DNA of 64,000 nucleotides from VGLO01 sp964599285 (GCA_964599285.1 CAZREI010000003.1:1-64000), one strand, 5' to 3'. Positions 8,401-16,696 are shown, counted from the stretch's first letter. Numbers and translations: made by a program. Notes: a model not told the origin generated them from the sequence alone.

Positions 8401-10152
8401 ATGCCAGGAGAACCAAGCGAACAGTTTAATCAAGATCGGGAGCCTGATGCAAAAATTGTTCCAGATGAAATTAAATTGTCAAAAGGACGCAATACACAGA
8501 TCATCAAACCAGAAGAGATGCAAGCAGAGATGGAAATACCCTATTCTGCTGAAGGTCGTAGTGAAGTGCGCGAAGAAGACTTATCTCCAGAGATTATTGA
8601 AAAGATAATGGGAAAAGTTCAAGATATTGATGAGTATGGGACGGCTTACCATGTGATGACTAGTGCAGAAGATTTGCCTGGTTTTAGTAGAGATAGAGAC
8701 GAGAGGCCATGGAAAGAACGTCTGGAGGACATTTTAAAACATGGTTTACTTGGCACTGTTCACGAAAGAACAGGTACGGTTAGTAAGGTTAATTCGGAGA
8801 AATGGGTACGAGGTGTCAAGAAGGAAAAACGGGGAGAGGTGATGTTCAATATTATTGGACGAGAATTTCACGAAAGTGATTTGAGCGAAAGAGAACGTGA
8901 AGATGAGCGCAAAGCAGGAAAAACGTGGATTGAGACAGGAACTTTTATGTGGCAAGATAGTAATAAGATTGCTATTATTTTTGATGTATCAAAATTTAAA
9001 GAAGTTGAACCAAGAAAAGGAGAAGATTTCAAATTACCAAAACCAAAAACATTTCATGTCGATTCTAAAAAAACAAAAATGAATGAAAGAGGAGAATTAA
9101 TGGCCCAATCTGATTATGGCTTTTCGCTTTATCCTCGGGTTGCGCCCAAATTATTTAAAGGATTAGTTTTTAAAGCTACGCGTAAGTATAGCGAAAAAGA
9201 AAGAGAAAAATATTTAAAAACCTGGGGCGACACTCCTAATCATAGATATGCTTTGGAAATGGCCCAAGTAGAAGAAGATGATCCTCAAAAGTTAGAAGAA
9301 AGGGCTGAAGAAATAGTTTTATTAATGAAAAAAGTTTATGAAAATAAACCAGATATTCTGATTCCTGTTTACGATGTTCGTGGTAACTTATATTGGCCTG
9401 AAAAGTTAAGTCACACAGAAATACAAAAATTGAAGTCAAAACCAATTGATACTGCCGATAATTTAAAACAGGAAAAGAAAGAAAGGTATAGTCGTACAGT
9501 TCTTGAAATTGGGTCCGGCTCACTGAAGACACCTTGGCTGGAAGATAGAAATCTTAACGATTATGCTACTGCCCATATTATTTGTACCGATATACAACAC
9601 AAAACTATAAAAGATGCCGCGAAAGAAACTGATAAAAAATTAAAAGAATTAGGCAATAAATTTATTGGCAAATTTGACTACATGGCTGCTGATGGAAAAC
9701 ATCTTCCATTTGACGAAAATTCAATGGATGAAATATACTTAGCAAATGTTTTGGGAGATCCAAAAACTGCCGAAAAACAAAAAATTATTAGTGAAGCCAC
9801 AAGAGTTCTTGCCATTAATGGAGATCTTATTATTGTGGAGTGGGCGACCCCCGAGTATGCAATCGGTGTTCGTAGTTCGGATATTCACAAGGAGACAGTT
9901 TGGAAAAATGCCTTAGGTTCATTTGTTGATCAATTAAAGAAGATGGGCTTGAAGGTAAAAACGATAGAATCACCAGATTATAGATCTGATTTATCCATGA
10001 GAGGAGTTATGGAACCAGAGAAACTTAAAGAGATATTTAATAAGAGAGAAGAATATCTTAGTAATTTTCCTTACACCAAAAAGTTTATTGGTGGCTTAGG
10101 AATACCAGAAGTAGCTGAGGCACACCCCTTTATCCTTGTGCTTAAAAAGTAA
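8401..10152 (+). CDS. Fusion protein: ART-like N-terminal half and SAM methyltransferase
   Basis: 583 aa. The C-terminal part (about 363-530) is a class I SAM-dependent methyltransferase: motif I VLEIGSGS, then an acidic strand end (HIICTDIQH), FDYMAADGKHLPFDENSMDE and a following NGDLIIVEW strand. The N-terminal half is not clearly recognised. It contains AYHVMTSAEDL (about 82-92) and LEDILKHGLLG (about 109-119), a pairing that resembles the His-x-Thr and IL..GL pattern of ADP-ribosyltransferase/DarT-like proteins, followed by beta-rich stretches (KIAIIFDVSKF, YGFSLYPRVAP). That link is inference. The gene is AT-rich, monocistronic and bracketed by 21-bp direct repeats derived from the ORF6N tail, so it looks inserted. 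Substrate unknown. Confidence 0.6.
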   Translation: MPGEPSEQFNQDREPDAKIVPDEIKLSKGRNTQIIKPEEMQAEMEIPYSAEGRSEVREEDLSPEIIEKIMGKVQDIDEYGTAYHVMTSAEDLPGFSRDRDERPWKERLEDILKHGLLGTVHERTGTVSKVNSEKWVRGVKKEKRGEVMFNIIGREFHESDLSEREREDERKAGKTWIETGTFMWQDSNKIAIIFDVSKFKEVEPRKGEDFKLPKPKTFHVDSKKTKMNERGELMAQSDYGFSLYPRVAPKLFKGLVFKATRKYSEKEREKYLKTWGDTPNHRYALEMAQVEEDDPQKLEERAEEIVLLMKKVYENKPDILIPVYDVRGNLYWPEKLSHTEIQKLKSKPIDTADNLKQEKKERYSRTVLEIGSGSLKTPWLEDRNLNDYATAHIICTDIQHKTIKDAAKETDKKLKELGNKFIGKFDYMAADGKHLPFDENSMDEIYLANVLGDPKTAEKQKIISEATRVLAINGDLIIVEWATPEYAIGVRSSDIHKETVWKNALGSFVDQLKKMGLKVKTIESPDYRSDLSMRGVMEPEKLKEIFNKREEYLSNFPYTKKFIGGLGIPEVAEAHPFILVLKK

Positions 10153-10190
10153 GTATTAAAAATAAAAAAACAACATGGATCAGAAAGCCC

Positions 10191-10211
10191 AAAAATAAAA
10201 TAGGATTTTAA
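10191..10211 (+). repeat. 21-bp direct repeat, right copy
   Basis: Second copy of the ORF6N 3' end, 39 bp after the methyltransferase fusion gene. Similarity extends a few bases upstream (CAGAAAGCCC against AAAGAAACCT). Confidence 0.7.
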
Positions 10212-10214
10212 AAC

Positions 10215-10334
10215 ATGAAAATGGAATTTAATAAAGTAACGTGGTATTCTATAACCCTGGCAATTGTTTTGTATGTGGCAACATTTTGTATTGCTTTTTA
10301 TTTGGGCGCACAGTTTGGAATAAATTTAAAATAA
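10215..10334 (+). CDS. Small single-span membrane protein (TWYS type)
   Basis: 39 aa: a short charged start (MKMEFNKVTWYS) and then one hydrophobic span (TLAIVLYVATFCIAFYLG). From memory, short proteins with an N-terminal K-V-T-W-Y-S followed by one membrane helix ending FYLG are frequent in Parcubacteria genomes; their function is unknown. The frame is closed and has an ATG, and the hydrophobic pattern is too regular for chance. Confidence 0.6.
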   Translation: MKMEFNKVTWYSITLAIVLYVATFCIAFYLGAQFGINLK

Positions 10335-10356
10335 AATATTTTTTACTTAAAAAGTT

Positions 10357-10632
10357 ATGGCAAAGGGGAAAATACTATTAGCTTCTGATGATGCTCAAAA
10401 AATCCAAGATGAGATTTTTAAGAAAATGGGTTTTCAAAATAAAATGAAAATATTTTTTAAAATTAACAATAGAGTTTTTAATATGGCTGTTGATAAAATA
10501 AAATTTCAATATCCTAATCTTGATCACATATCTTTTTCAAGAAAGCTTTATAGCCACATTGGTTTAAAAAGAGAATATTACGATAATTTGTTCAACAAAT
10601 TTTTACAAGAAGAATTAAAAAATAATCATTAA
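10357..10632 (+). CDS. Hypothetical protein, 91 aa
   Basis: Small basic, helix-rich protein, not recognised. It has an ATG start, many Lys/Phe/Asn residues, and no signal peptide or membrane span. Base composition is as AT-rich as the methyltransferase gene before it, so it may belong to the same acquired patch. The recA leader begins right after its stop. Confidence 0.55.
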   Translation: MAKGKILLASDDAQKIQDEIFKKMGFQNKMKIFFKINNRVFNMAVDKIKFQYPNLDHISFSRKLYSHIGLKREYYDNLFNKFLQEELKNNH

Positions 10633-10638
10633 ACACTT

Positions 10639-10666
10639 ATTCCAACATTCTTGAGAACATTGGAAT
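10639..10666. promoter_or_regulatory. Dyad just upstream of recA
   Basis: Imperfect dyad: outer arms ATTCCAA / TTGGAAT around TTCTTGAGAA, ending 11 bp before the recA ATG and overlapping its Shine-Dalgarno region. It could be a damage-response operator or an mRNA hairpin. It does not match the LexA boxes I know, so the role is open. Confidence 0.3.
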
Positions 10667-10677
10667 AGGGAAACATT

Positions 10678-11721
10678 ATGGCAAAAGAAAAAAAAGGACC
10701 TGCCGTCGCTAAAGCTATGGCGGGCGAGGGAAAAAAGGAAAACAAGGCGTTAAATTCTGCTATTGACGATATCAAGGCTCGGTTTGGCGAGGGGGCTATT
10801 ATGAAACTTTCCGAAACCAACAAAGTCAACGTGGACGCCATTCCTACCGGATCTATTGCCATGGATGCGGCGCTTGGGGTGGGCGGAATGCCGCGAGGCC
10901 GAATTATTGAAATTTACGGAGCGGAAAGTTCCGGAAAAACTACGTTGTCTTTGCATATTGTATCTGAAGCCCAAAAAAAGGGAGGCGTGTGTGCTTACAT
11001 CGACGCGGAGCACGCCATGGACCCGGACTATGCCAAACGCCTTGGCGTCAACACCGATGAACTGTTAATTTCCCAGCCAGATTCGGGCGAGCATGCTTTG
11101 CAAATTGTGGAGACATTAGTTAATACCAAAAATGTGGATGTGATTGTGGTGGATTCGGTGGCGGCGCTAACTCCCCAGCGGGAAATAGAAGGCGAAATTG
11201 GTGACCAACACATGGGATTGCAGGCGCGCATGATGTCGCAGGCTTGTCGTAAATTATCGGCCATTGCCGCCAAGTCAAACACGATGATTATTTTTATCAA
11301 CCAGACGCGCATGAAAATTGGCATGGTTTTTGGGAACCCAGAAACGACGCCCGGGGGATTGGCATTAAAATTTTATGCTTCTGTCAGGGTAAACTTAGCT
11401 CGGACGGCGCAGATAAAATCGGGAGATGAAATTATTGGCAACCGAGTGAAAGCCAAGGTGGTCAAAAACAAAGTGGCCGCACCCTTTAGGATTGCCGAGT
11501 TTGATATTTATTATAACGAGGGAATTTCAAAGTCGGGAGACGCGCTGCGGGCGGGATTGGCCAGTGGTGCAATTAAGCAAAACGGCAACACTTTTATGTT
11601 TGGCGGCGAAAAAATGGGCGTGGGGACCGAAGTGGCAAAGCAATATTTAAAAGAGCATCCCGAAACCATAGAAAAAATAAAAGTATCTGCTGTTGCCGGC
11701 ACGGCGGTGGAGGAGTCATAA
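10678..11721 (+). CDS. recA: Recombinase RecA
   Basis: 347-aa strand-exchange ATPase for homologous recombination and, probably, natural transformation together with comEC at 15 kb. Walker A is GAESSGKT (about 80-87), Walker B VDVIVVDSVAAL, and the L1/L2 region includes MGLQARMMSQACRKL and FINQTRMKIGMVFGNPETTPGG. The N-terminal extension is Lys/Ala-rich. The ATG at 10678 is preceded by AGGG at a suitable distance. The C-terminal tail is short and weakly acidic. A PE170 element starts 3 bp after the stop. Confidence 0.99.
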   Translation: MAKEKKGPAVAKAMAGEGKKENKALNSAIDDIKARFGEGAIMKLSETNKVNVDAIPTGSIAMDAALGVGGMPRGRIIEIYGAESSGKTTLSLHIVSEAQKKGGVCAYIDAEHAMDPDYAKRLGVNTDELLISQPDSGEHALQIVETLVNTKNVDVIVVDSVAALTPQREIEGEIGDQHMGLQARMMSQACRKLSAIAAKSNTMIIFINQTRMKIGMVFGNPETTPGGLALKFYASVRVNLARTAQIKSGDEIIGNRVKAKVVKNKVAAPFRIAEFDIYYNEGISKSGDALRAGLASGAIKQNGNTFMFGGEKMGVGTEVAKQYLKEHPETIEKIKVSAVAGTAVEES

Positions 11722-11723
11722 CT

Positions 11724-11901
11724 TTACCGTGAATTACGAAATGGATATATAGGAAACATATTTCTTGTCTTTTCCCCAATTTTTGGCTATAAATTCGCAA
11801 TAATTTTTATGCTTATGCGTGGCTAAGCATAAAAATTCTATCGAATTTCTATCTCAAAAATTGGGAAAAATCCAAAGAAACCATTTAGTAATTCACGGTA
11901 A
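11724..11901 (+). mobile_element. Foldback element PE170, copy B (after recA)
   Basis: Terminal arms TTACCGTGAATTACGAAATG / CATTTAGTAATTCACGGTAA. Inner pairs are CCCAATTTTTG / CAAAAATTGGG and the central hairpin AATTTTTATGCTTA / TAAGCATAAAAATT. It begins 3 bp after the recA stop. Confidence 0.85.
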
Positions 11902-11910
11902 TTTCAGAAT

Positions 11911-11945
11911 AAAAAACGGTTTCCTGGCAACGCGAGCCGTTTTTT
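11911..11945 (+). terminator. Candidate terminator
   Basis: AAAAAACGG pairs with CCGTTTTTT across a 17-nt loop, followed by ATTTC. It would end recA transcription after the foldback element. Confidence 0.55.
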
Positions 11946-11996
11946 ATTTCCTGAACTTTGAATCGCCAAATGCTCTTTTCAAAGAGGATTTGATGA

Positions 11997-12025
11997 TTTA
12001 AAGTTCTTGAAAAATATTGTACTAT
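11997..12025 (+). promoter_or_regulatory. Candidate promoter for ybeY
   Basis: TTTAAA, a 17-bp spacer, then TACTAT, ending 6 nt before the ATG at 12032. If used, the mRNA would begin at or next to the start codon. Confidence 0.4.
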
Positions 12026-12031
12026 ACACCA

Positions 12032-12445
12032 ATGATAGAGATTAACAATCTTACCAATTTTGCTGTGGATAACGCCTTTTTTTTGGGGGTTGCAAAAAAA
12101 GTGCTAACAGGCGAAAATAAAAGAACGCAAAACGTATCGGTTGCTTTTGTTACGCCGGAGGAAATCCAAAAACTCAATAAAACATACCGCAAAAAAGACA
12201 AGCCAACCGATGTTTTATCATTTGAAAAAGTATCGGAGTTTAAAGATGAAGCGGTGGAAATTATTATTTGCCCGTTCGTGGTGCGCCAAAATGCAAAGGA
12301 GAGTAAATTGCCACTGAAAAAAGAACTGGCAAAAATGCTCATCCACGGGCTGCTGCACACGCTTGGGTACGATCACGAGCGATCAGAAAAAGAAGCAAGG
12401 GTAATGGAGGAACTTGAAAAAAAGTATTTTGCAAAAATAAAGTAA
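12032..12445 (+). CDS. ybeY: Endoribonuclease YbeY
   Basis: 137-aa single-strand endoribonuclease for 16S rRNA 3' maturation and ribosome quality control. The zinc site is intact: HGLLHTLGYDH (family pattern H-G-x-L-H-L-x-G-Y-D-H) near residues 107-117. The upstream half carries TYRKKDKPTDVLSF, also typical. The ATG at 12032 is preferred over an in-frame TTG at 12017, which would overlap the candidate -10 box. ftsA follows after an inverted word repeat. Confidence 0.95.
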   Translation: MIEINNLTNFAVDNAFFLGVAKKVLTGENKRTQNVSVAFVTPEEIQKLNKTYRKKDKPTDVLSFEKVSEFKDEAVEIIICPFVVRQNAKESKLPLKKELAKMLIHGLLHTLGYDHERSEKEARVMEELEKKYFAKIK

Positions 12446-12463
12446 TGCATCAACGGGAATCTG

Positions 12464-12563
12464 GAATCTTGTATCTGGTATCTTGAATTGAATTTAGAAT
12501 TTAGAATGTAGCGCTTTGCATTCAAGATTCTTAATTCTATTCCAGCTTCAAGATACAAGATTC
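12464..12563. repeat. Word-type inverted repeat between ybeY and ftsA
   Basis: GAATCTTGTATCT on the left pairs exactly with AGATACAAGATTC on the right. The middle is filled with further short words such as AATTTAGAAT and ATTCAAGATTC in both orientations. Confidence 0.7.
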
Positions 12564-12577
12564 ATAATTCAAGCGTA

Positions 12578-13822
12578 ATGGCACGCGGTCACATCATCAC
12601 GGGTTTGGACATCGGCACCAGCGCCATTAAGGTTTTGGTTGCGCAAAAAAAGGCAAATGAGTGGGAGCTTTTGGCCTACGACCAAATTCCTTCTTTTGGC
12701 CTGCGTCGCGGTGTGGTGGTCAACGCAGAAGAAACGGCCAAAAATATCCAGCTCCTGCTTTCCGGTGTTGAGCGGGACCATAACATCCGCATTAATTCGG
12801 CTTTTGTGAACATCGGCGGCAGCCACCTGTACGTGATTCCATCTGATGGCATTATTTCGGTATCGCGCGCCGACCAGCGGATTTCCAAAGAAGACGTAGA
12901 GCGGGTGTTGCAGGCCGCCCGGTCCATTAACATTCCATCTAACGAAGAAATTTTGGACGTTTTTCCCAAAGAATTTATCATTGACGACCAGCACGACATC
13001 AAGCAGCCCGAAGGCCTAAGCGGCAAACGGTTGGAAGCAAAGGTGGTACTGCTTTGTTATTTTCAATCATACTTTACCAACTTGACCACGGCGGTATTAA
13101 ATGCCAAACTGCAAATTAATGACCTGGTGCCTTCTCCCTTGGCCGCCGCCGAAGCGGTGCTTACTGGCCAGCAAAAAGAACTGGGGGTTGCGTTAATTGA
13201 CATTGGATCCGACACCACCAGCCTTGCCGTGTTTGAAGAGGGTGACCTGGTGCACCTTGCCATTTTTCCGCTGGGATCGGCCAACATTACCAAAGATATT
13301 GCTATTGGGCTTCGGGTGGAATTTGCCACGGCCGAGAATATTAAAAAACAGCATGGGTCGCTCTTAGTTGGCGGCAACGGCATGGGCAATGGCAAAAAAG
13401 ATCAAAGCAAAAAGAAAATAGAAATGTTTGAACAGGCCGATTCACTTTCTTTCACGGAAAAGGAACTGGTTAATATTATTGGTCCGCGGGTGCAAGAAAT
13501 TTTGGACCTAATGCAAAAGGAACTTAAAAAAATCGGCAAACAAGAATTGCTGCCAGCCGGGATTGTTTTGACCGGCGGCGGGGCAAAGTTGCCGGGAATT
13601 AAGGAATTGGCCAAAGAGCAGTTGCGGCTTCCTTGCGAGATTGGCGTTATCAAGGGCATCGCCGGGCTGGAACAGGATCCTGCTTACGCCACGGTGGCGG
13701 GCTTGGTGCTGGGCGGCGCCAGTATTGATGAGTCAGGGGGCGAAGGGATGTCTGAATTTTTGGGATTTATGAAAAAAACTTCTTTTAAGCTCAAGAAAAT
13801 GTTTCGAGTCTTCATCCCATAA
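12578..13822 (+). CDS. ftsA: Cell division protein FtsA
   Basis: 414-aa actin-like ATPase that anchors FtsZ to the membrane. The N-terminus has the phosphate-1 motif ITGLDIGTSAIKVLV (about 7-21). The second phosphate loop is VALIDIGSDTTSLAVFEEGD (about 203-222), and the adenosine motif is IVLTGGGAKLPGI near 329. The inserted 1C domain follows the first motif as in other FtsA. The C-terminal end FMKKTSFKLKKMFRVFIP looks like the amphipathic membrane-targeting helix. It is transcribed toward ftsZ. Its usual ligand, the FtsZ C-terminal peptide, is missing from the adjacent FtsZ. Confidence 0.97.
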   Translation: MARGHIITGLDIGTSAIKVLVAQKKANEWELLAYDQIPSFGLRRGVVVNAEETAKNIQLLLSGVERDHNIRINSAFVNIGGSHLYVIPSDGIISVSRADQRISKEDVERVLQAARSINIPSNEEILDVFPKEFIIDDQHDIKQPEGLSGKRLEAKVVLLCYFQSYFTNLTTAVLNAKLQINDLVPSPLAAAEAVLTGQQKELGVALIDIGSDTTSLAVFEEGDLVHLAIFPLGSANITKDIAIGLRVEFATAENIKKQHGSLLVGGNGMGNGKKDQSKKKIEMFEQADSLSFTEKELVNIIGPRVQEILDLMQKELKKIGKQELLPAGIVLTGGGAKLPGIKELAKEQLRLPCEIGVIKGIAGLEQDPAYATVAGLVLGGASIDESGGEGMSEFLGFMKKTSFKLKKMFRVFIP

Positions 13823-13826
13823 CTGG

Positions 13827-13909
13827 CTACGAAATACGAATTTGTTACGAATATACCAAATCAAACGCAACGTTAATTCGTATATTGGTACTTGATTCGT
13901 ATTTCGTAG
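13827..13909. repeat. Word-type inverted repeat between ftsA and ftsZ
   Basis: CTACGAAATACGAAT pairs with ATTCGTATTTCGTAG, with inner words TACGAATATACC and ATTCGTATATTGG also inverted. It fills nearly the whole gap and ends 8 bp before the ftsZ ATG. Confidence 0.75.
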
Positions 13910-13917
13910 CGAATTTC

Positions 13918-14862
13918 ATGAATCCGATTATAAAAGTGATAGGGGTCGGGGGGTCGGGGTCCAATACTATCGCGCGCATTGGCGCGGGACATCACCCAGT
14001 GCGCAAGGACGCCACCTTTGATGGCATTGAGCTGGTGGCTGTCAATACCGACGCCCAGGCTTTGCATTTTTGCAAGGTAGAAAAAAAGATCTTGATTGGT
14101 CAGCAAACCACCAAAGGGCTTGGCGCTGGCATGGACATCAATCTTGGCAAAGAAGCCGCCAAAGAAAGCACCAAAGAATTGGAAGCTTTTTTAAAAGGCG
14201 CCGACATGGTTTTTATTACCTGTGGTCTTGGCGGCGGAACGGGCAGCGGAGCCGGGCCGGTGATTGCCGAAATTTCCAAGGGCCTGGGAATTTTGACGGT
14301 GGCGGTGGTGACCACGCCATTTTCTTTTGAGGGCGAGCAACGAAGAGAAGTCGCCCAAACCGCGCTGAAAAATTTAAAAGGCAAAGTGGATTCATTGCTG
14401 GTAATTTCCAACGACAACTTGCTGAAAATCATTGACCAAAAAACCACCGTGTCCAGTGCTTTTGAAATTTGCGACGACATTTTAAAGCAGGCGGTTGGAG
14501 GCATCACGGACCTTATGCTGTCTCCCGGAATCATCAGTATTGATTTTGCGTCGGTGGTTTCTATTATGAAAAATTCCGGCCAGGCACTGTTTGGCATGGG
14601 CAGAGCCACTGGAGAGCATCGCGCGGTTGAAGCGGCAACCAAGGCTATTACCTCGCCCTTGTTGGATTTTTCCATCAAAGGGTCCAAAGGAATTTTGTTT
14701 AACGCTGCGGGCGCTGATGTCACGTTGCAGGAAATAAAAGACGCGGCAAAAGTGATTACCGGGCACGTTGATTCCAAAGCCCAAATTATTTTCGGAGCGG
14801 TCAAAGACACCACGTTGAAAAAAGGGGAAATTAAGATTACGGTTATCGCCACAAAATTCTAA
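13918..14862 (+). CDS. ftsZ: Cell division protein FtsZ, tail-less and with altered T7 loop
   Basis: 314-aa tubulin-like GTPase that forms the division ring. The GTP-binding core is complete: N-terminal KVIGVGGSGSN, tubulin signature CGLGGGTGSGAGP, and strand TVAVVTTPFSFEG. Two features are unusual. The T7 loop that completes the active site of the next subunit reads SIDFAS at residues 207-212, where the family has N-x-D-x-x-D: Asp209 is kept, but Asn207 and Asp212 are both Ser. The protein ends at ITVIATKF, the last core strand, so the linker and C-terminal peptide that bind FtsA are absent. A repeat element begins 3 bp after the stop. The ATG at 13918 is chosen; upstream codons would read repeat sequence. 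Confidence 0.95.
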   Translation: MNPIIKVIGVGGSGSNTIARIGAGHHPVRKDATFDGIELVAVNTDAQALHFCKVEKKILIGQQTTKGLGAGMDINLGKEAAKESTKELEAFLKGADMVFITCGLGGGTGSGAGPVIAEISKGLGILTVAVVTTPFSFEGEQRREVAQTALKNLKGKVDSLLVISNDNLLKIIDQKTTVSSAFEICDDILKQAVGGITDLMLSPGIISIDFASVVSIMKNSGQALFGMGRATGEHRAVEAATKAITSPLLDFSIKGSKGILFNAAGADVTLQEIKDAAKVITGHVDSKAQIIFGAVKDTTLKKGEIKITVIATKF

Positions 14863-14864
14863 AC

Positions 14865-15022
14865 GGAGTAATCACGAATATACAAATACGATCAAATATA
14901 CAAATTTTACAAATATACAAATCTCGTCACCGTCATTGCGAGCCGCAGCGTGGCAATCTATCACATTCGTATATTGGTAACATTTGTATATTATTTTAGA
15001 TTTGTATATTCGTGATTACTCC
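14865..15022. mobile_element. Composite inverted element CE1 between ftsZ and comEC
   Basis: Outer arms begin GGAGTAATCACGAATATACA and end with its inverse; pairing covers more than 20 bp. A REP-like unit lies inside (14931-14959), and the rest is made of ATACAAAT words. The same arms, with the REP reversed, occur at 32394-32549. Confidence 0.85.
14931..14959 (+). repeat. REP-like unit R3
   Basis: CGTCATTGCGAG to GCAATCT unit nested in composite element CE1. Confidence 0.8.
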
Positions 15023-15028
15023 TCATAC

Positions 15029-16543
15029 ATGACGGCGTCCAAACTCCTTTTCTGCCTTTGCGTTTCCTTTATTGTTGGAATCGCGGTAAGTTCGCTCATC
15101 CACATTCCCCAAGGTTACATCTTGGGTTTTTTAATGTTGGCGATATTGCTGGTTATCACGTTGATGGTAATGTGCCATTATCGACGATCGTCGCTGATGG
15201 CACATCCGCAAAATACTGTTTTAGTGGCCGGGCTTTGCCTGTCCATGTTGGCGGCGGGTATGCTGCGGTTTTCTGGCGCGCAAGATACTATCAGCACCAA
15301 CTCATTATCCAAATTAAACGACAAGCCCGGAACTATTACTCTGACTGGCCAAGTCGCGGACGAACCGGATATCAGGGACACGTCCCAAAAATTAAAAATA
15401 AAAATACACGACAGCCTGGTGCTGGTGACGCTGGGACGATATCCACAGTATCGCTACTTAGACACCTTGCGACTTACCGGAGAACTAAAATCGCCGCCAG
15501 TTTTTAATGATTTTAATTACCGGCAATTTTTGCAAAAAGATGGCATTTACTCGGTTATGGATTACCCAAAGGTTGCGCTGATTTCTCAAAAACCCGCTTA
15601 CAACATTTTCACATACGCGTATGAAAAAATATTATTTTGCAAAGAAAAACTGCGCCAGTCCATTTACAATCATTTTTCAGGGCCGCAAAAGCTGCTATTG
15701 GAAGGCATTTTGCTTGGGGACAATTCCAACATGACCCAGGATTTGCGCGACAAGCTAAATACCGCTGGGCTTCGGTACTTAACCGCCATTTCCGGCGCGC
15801 ACGTGATTGTGGTTAGCGAACTGTTAATGTTGTTATTTTTGGCGCTGGGATTTTGGCGCGGCCAGGCTTTTTATTTTTCCGTTATTTTTATTTGGCTTTA
15901 CATTGCTCTGACTGGCTTTAGCGCGTCGGGCATTCGCGCGGCCACCATGGGCAGTATTTCACTTTTGGCTCAGCACCTTGGCCGGCAAAACACTAATGCC
16001 CGAAACATCACACTGGCTGGCGCCCTGATGCTCTGGCAAAATCCGATGCTACTTGCCTACGACGTGGGCTTCCAACTTTCATTCTTGGCTTCACTGGGAA
16101 TTATTTACTGCAAGCCTCTACTGGAACATTTTATGACACAATTTACCAAAGAACGCGCGGCATACTGGGTTTCCATGATTGCCGTCACCCTCACCGCCCA
16201 GATTTTTACCCTACCCATTATGGTTTTTAACTTTGGTAGTATTTCGCTGGTAGCGCCGCTGACCAATATCCTCATTATGCCCATGTTTTACTGGCTGATG
16301 GTGGCAGGGTTTTTGGCGGCACTGGCGGGAATATTTTCCAACGTTATGGGATTTATTTTTTCCATCCCGTGTTGGTTTTTGCTAAGCTATTTTTTAAAAG
16401 TCTTAGATATTTTTTCCCGACCCTGGGCCCAAACAGCCGTGTCACATATTTGGTGGATGTGGGTGGTTCTCTATTACCTGGCGTTGGCGGCAGCCATAGC
16501 ATACTGCACCAAAAAACTCAAACCCACTTTTTTGGGCTACTGA
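15029..16543 (+). CDS. comEC: ComEC/Rec2 competence channel, short form
   Basis: 504-aa multi-span protein that carries single-stranded DNA across the membrane in natural transformation. The N-terminal spans are followed by an OB-like extracellular part (TITLTGQVADEPDI). Then comes the Competence core: LLEGILLGDNSNMTQDLRDK, LTAISGAHV, and a ladder of hydrophobic helices. The C-terminal metallo-beta-lactamase domain of long ComEC proteins is absent. The start at 15029 (MTASKLL) avoids residues read from the composite repeat. With recA nearby, it supports DNA uptake as a life-style trait, which is common in this phylum. It stops with TGA. Confidence 0.9.
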   Translation: MTASKLLFCLCVSFIVGIAVSSLIHIPQGYILGFLMLAILLVITLMVMCHYRRSSLMAHPQNTVLVAGLCLSMLAAGMLRFSGAQDTISTNSLSKLNDKPGTITLTGQVADEPDIRDTSQKLKIKIHDSLVLVTLGRYPQYRYLDTLRLTGELKSPPVFNDFNYRQFLQKDGIYSVMDYPKVALISQKPAYNIFTYAYEKILFCKEKLRQSIYNHFSGPQKLLLEGILLGDNSNMTQDLRDKLNTAGLRYLTAISGAHVIVVSELLMLLFLALGFWRGQAFYFSVIFIWLYIALTGFSASGIRAATMGSISLLAQHLGRQNTNARNITLAGALMLWQNPMLLAYDVGFQLSFLASLGIIYCKPLLEHFMTQFTKERAAYWVSMIAVTLTAQIFTLPIMVFNFGSISLVAPLTNILIMPMFYWLMVAGFLAALAGIFSNVMGFIFSIPCWFLLSYFLKVLDIFSRPWAQTAVSHIWWMWVVLYYLALAAAIAYCTKKLKPTFLGY

Positions 16544-16605
16544 TATTAAAAACTCCTATTCTCGAGAATATGAGAATATGGAAGCATTAAAAAAATTCCT
16601 ACAAA

Positions 16606-16659
16606 AGCCAAACCGTACTCCAAAATTAGAAGCTTCTAATTTTGGAGTACGGTTTGGCT
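16606..16659. terminator. 54-bp perfect palindrome, bidirectional terminator
   Basis: Arms AGCCAAACCGTACTCCAAAA.. pair without a break, and the right arm is followed by TTTTTT. It ends comEC transcription from the left. Confidence 0.9.
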
Positions 16660-16696
16660 TTTTTGTTTGCGTGCACATTAGATAGGCGTTCGTAGG

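Noticed and set aside
10639..10666. LexA box before recA
   Set aside because: The dyad matches neither the E. coli nor the Gram-positive LexA consensus that I know, and no lexA gene is in the window. Kept only as a low-confidence dyad.
14100..14852. 250-aa open frame on the minus strand opposite ftsZ
   Set aside because: It is a codon-bias shadow of ftsZ; its composition is low-complexity Ser/Pro/Ile and no family pattern appears. The same holds for the 203-aa frame opposite rpoC and the 237-aa frame opposite clpB.
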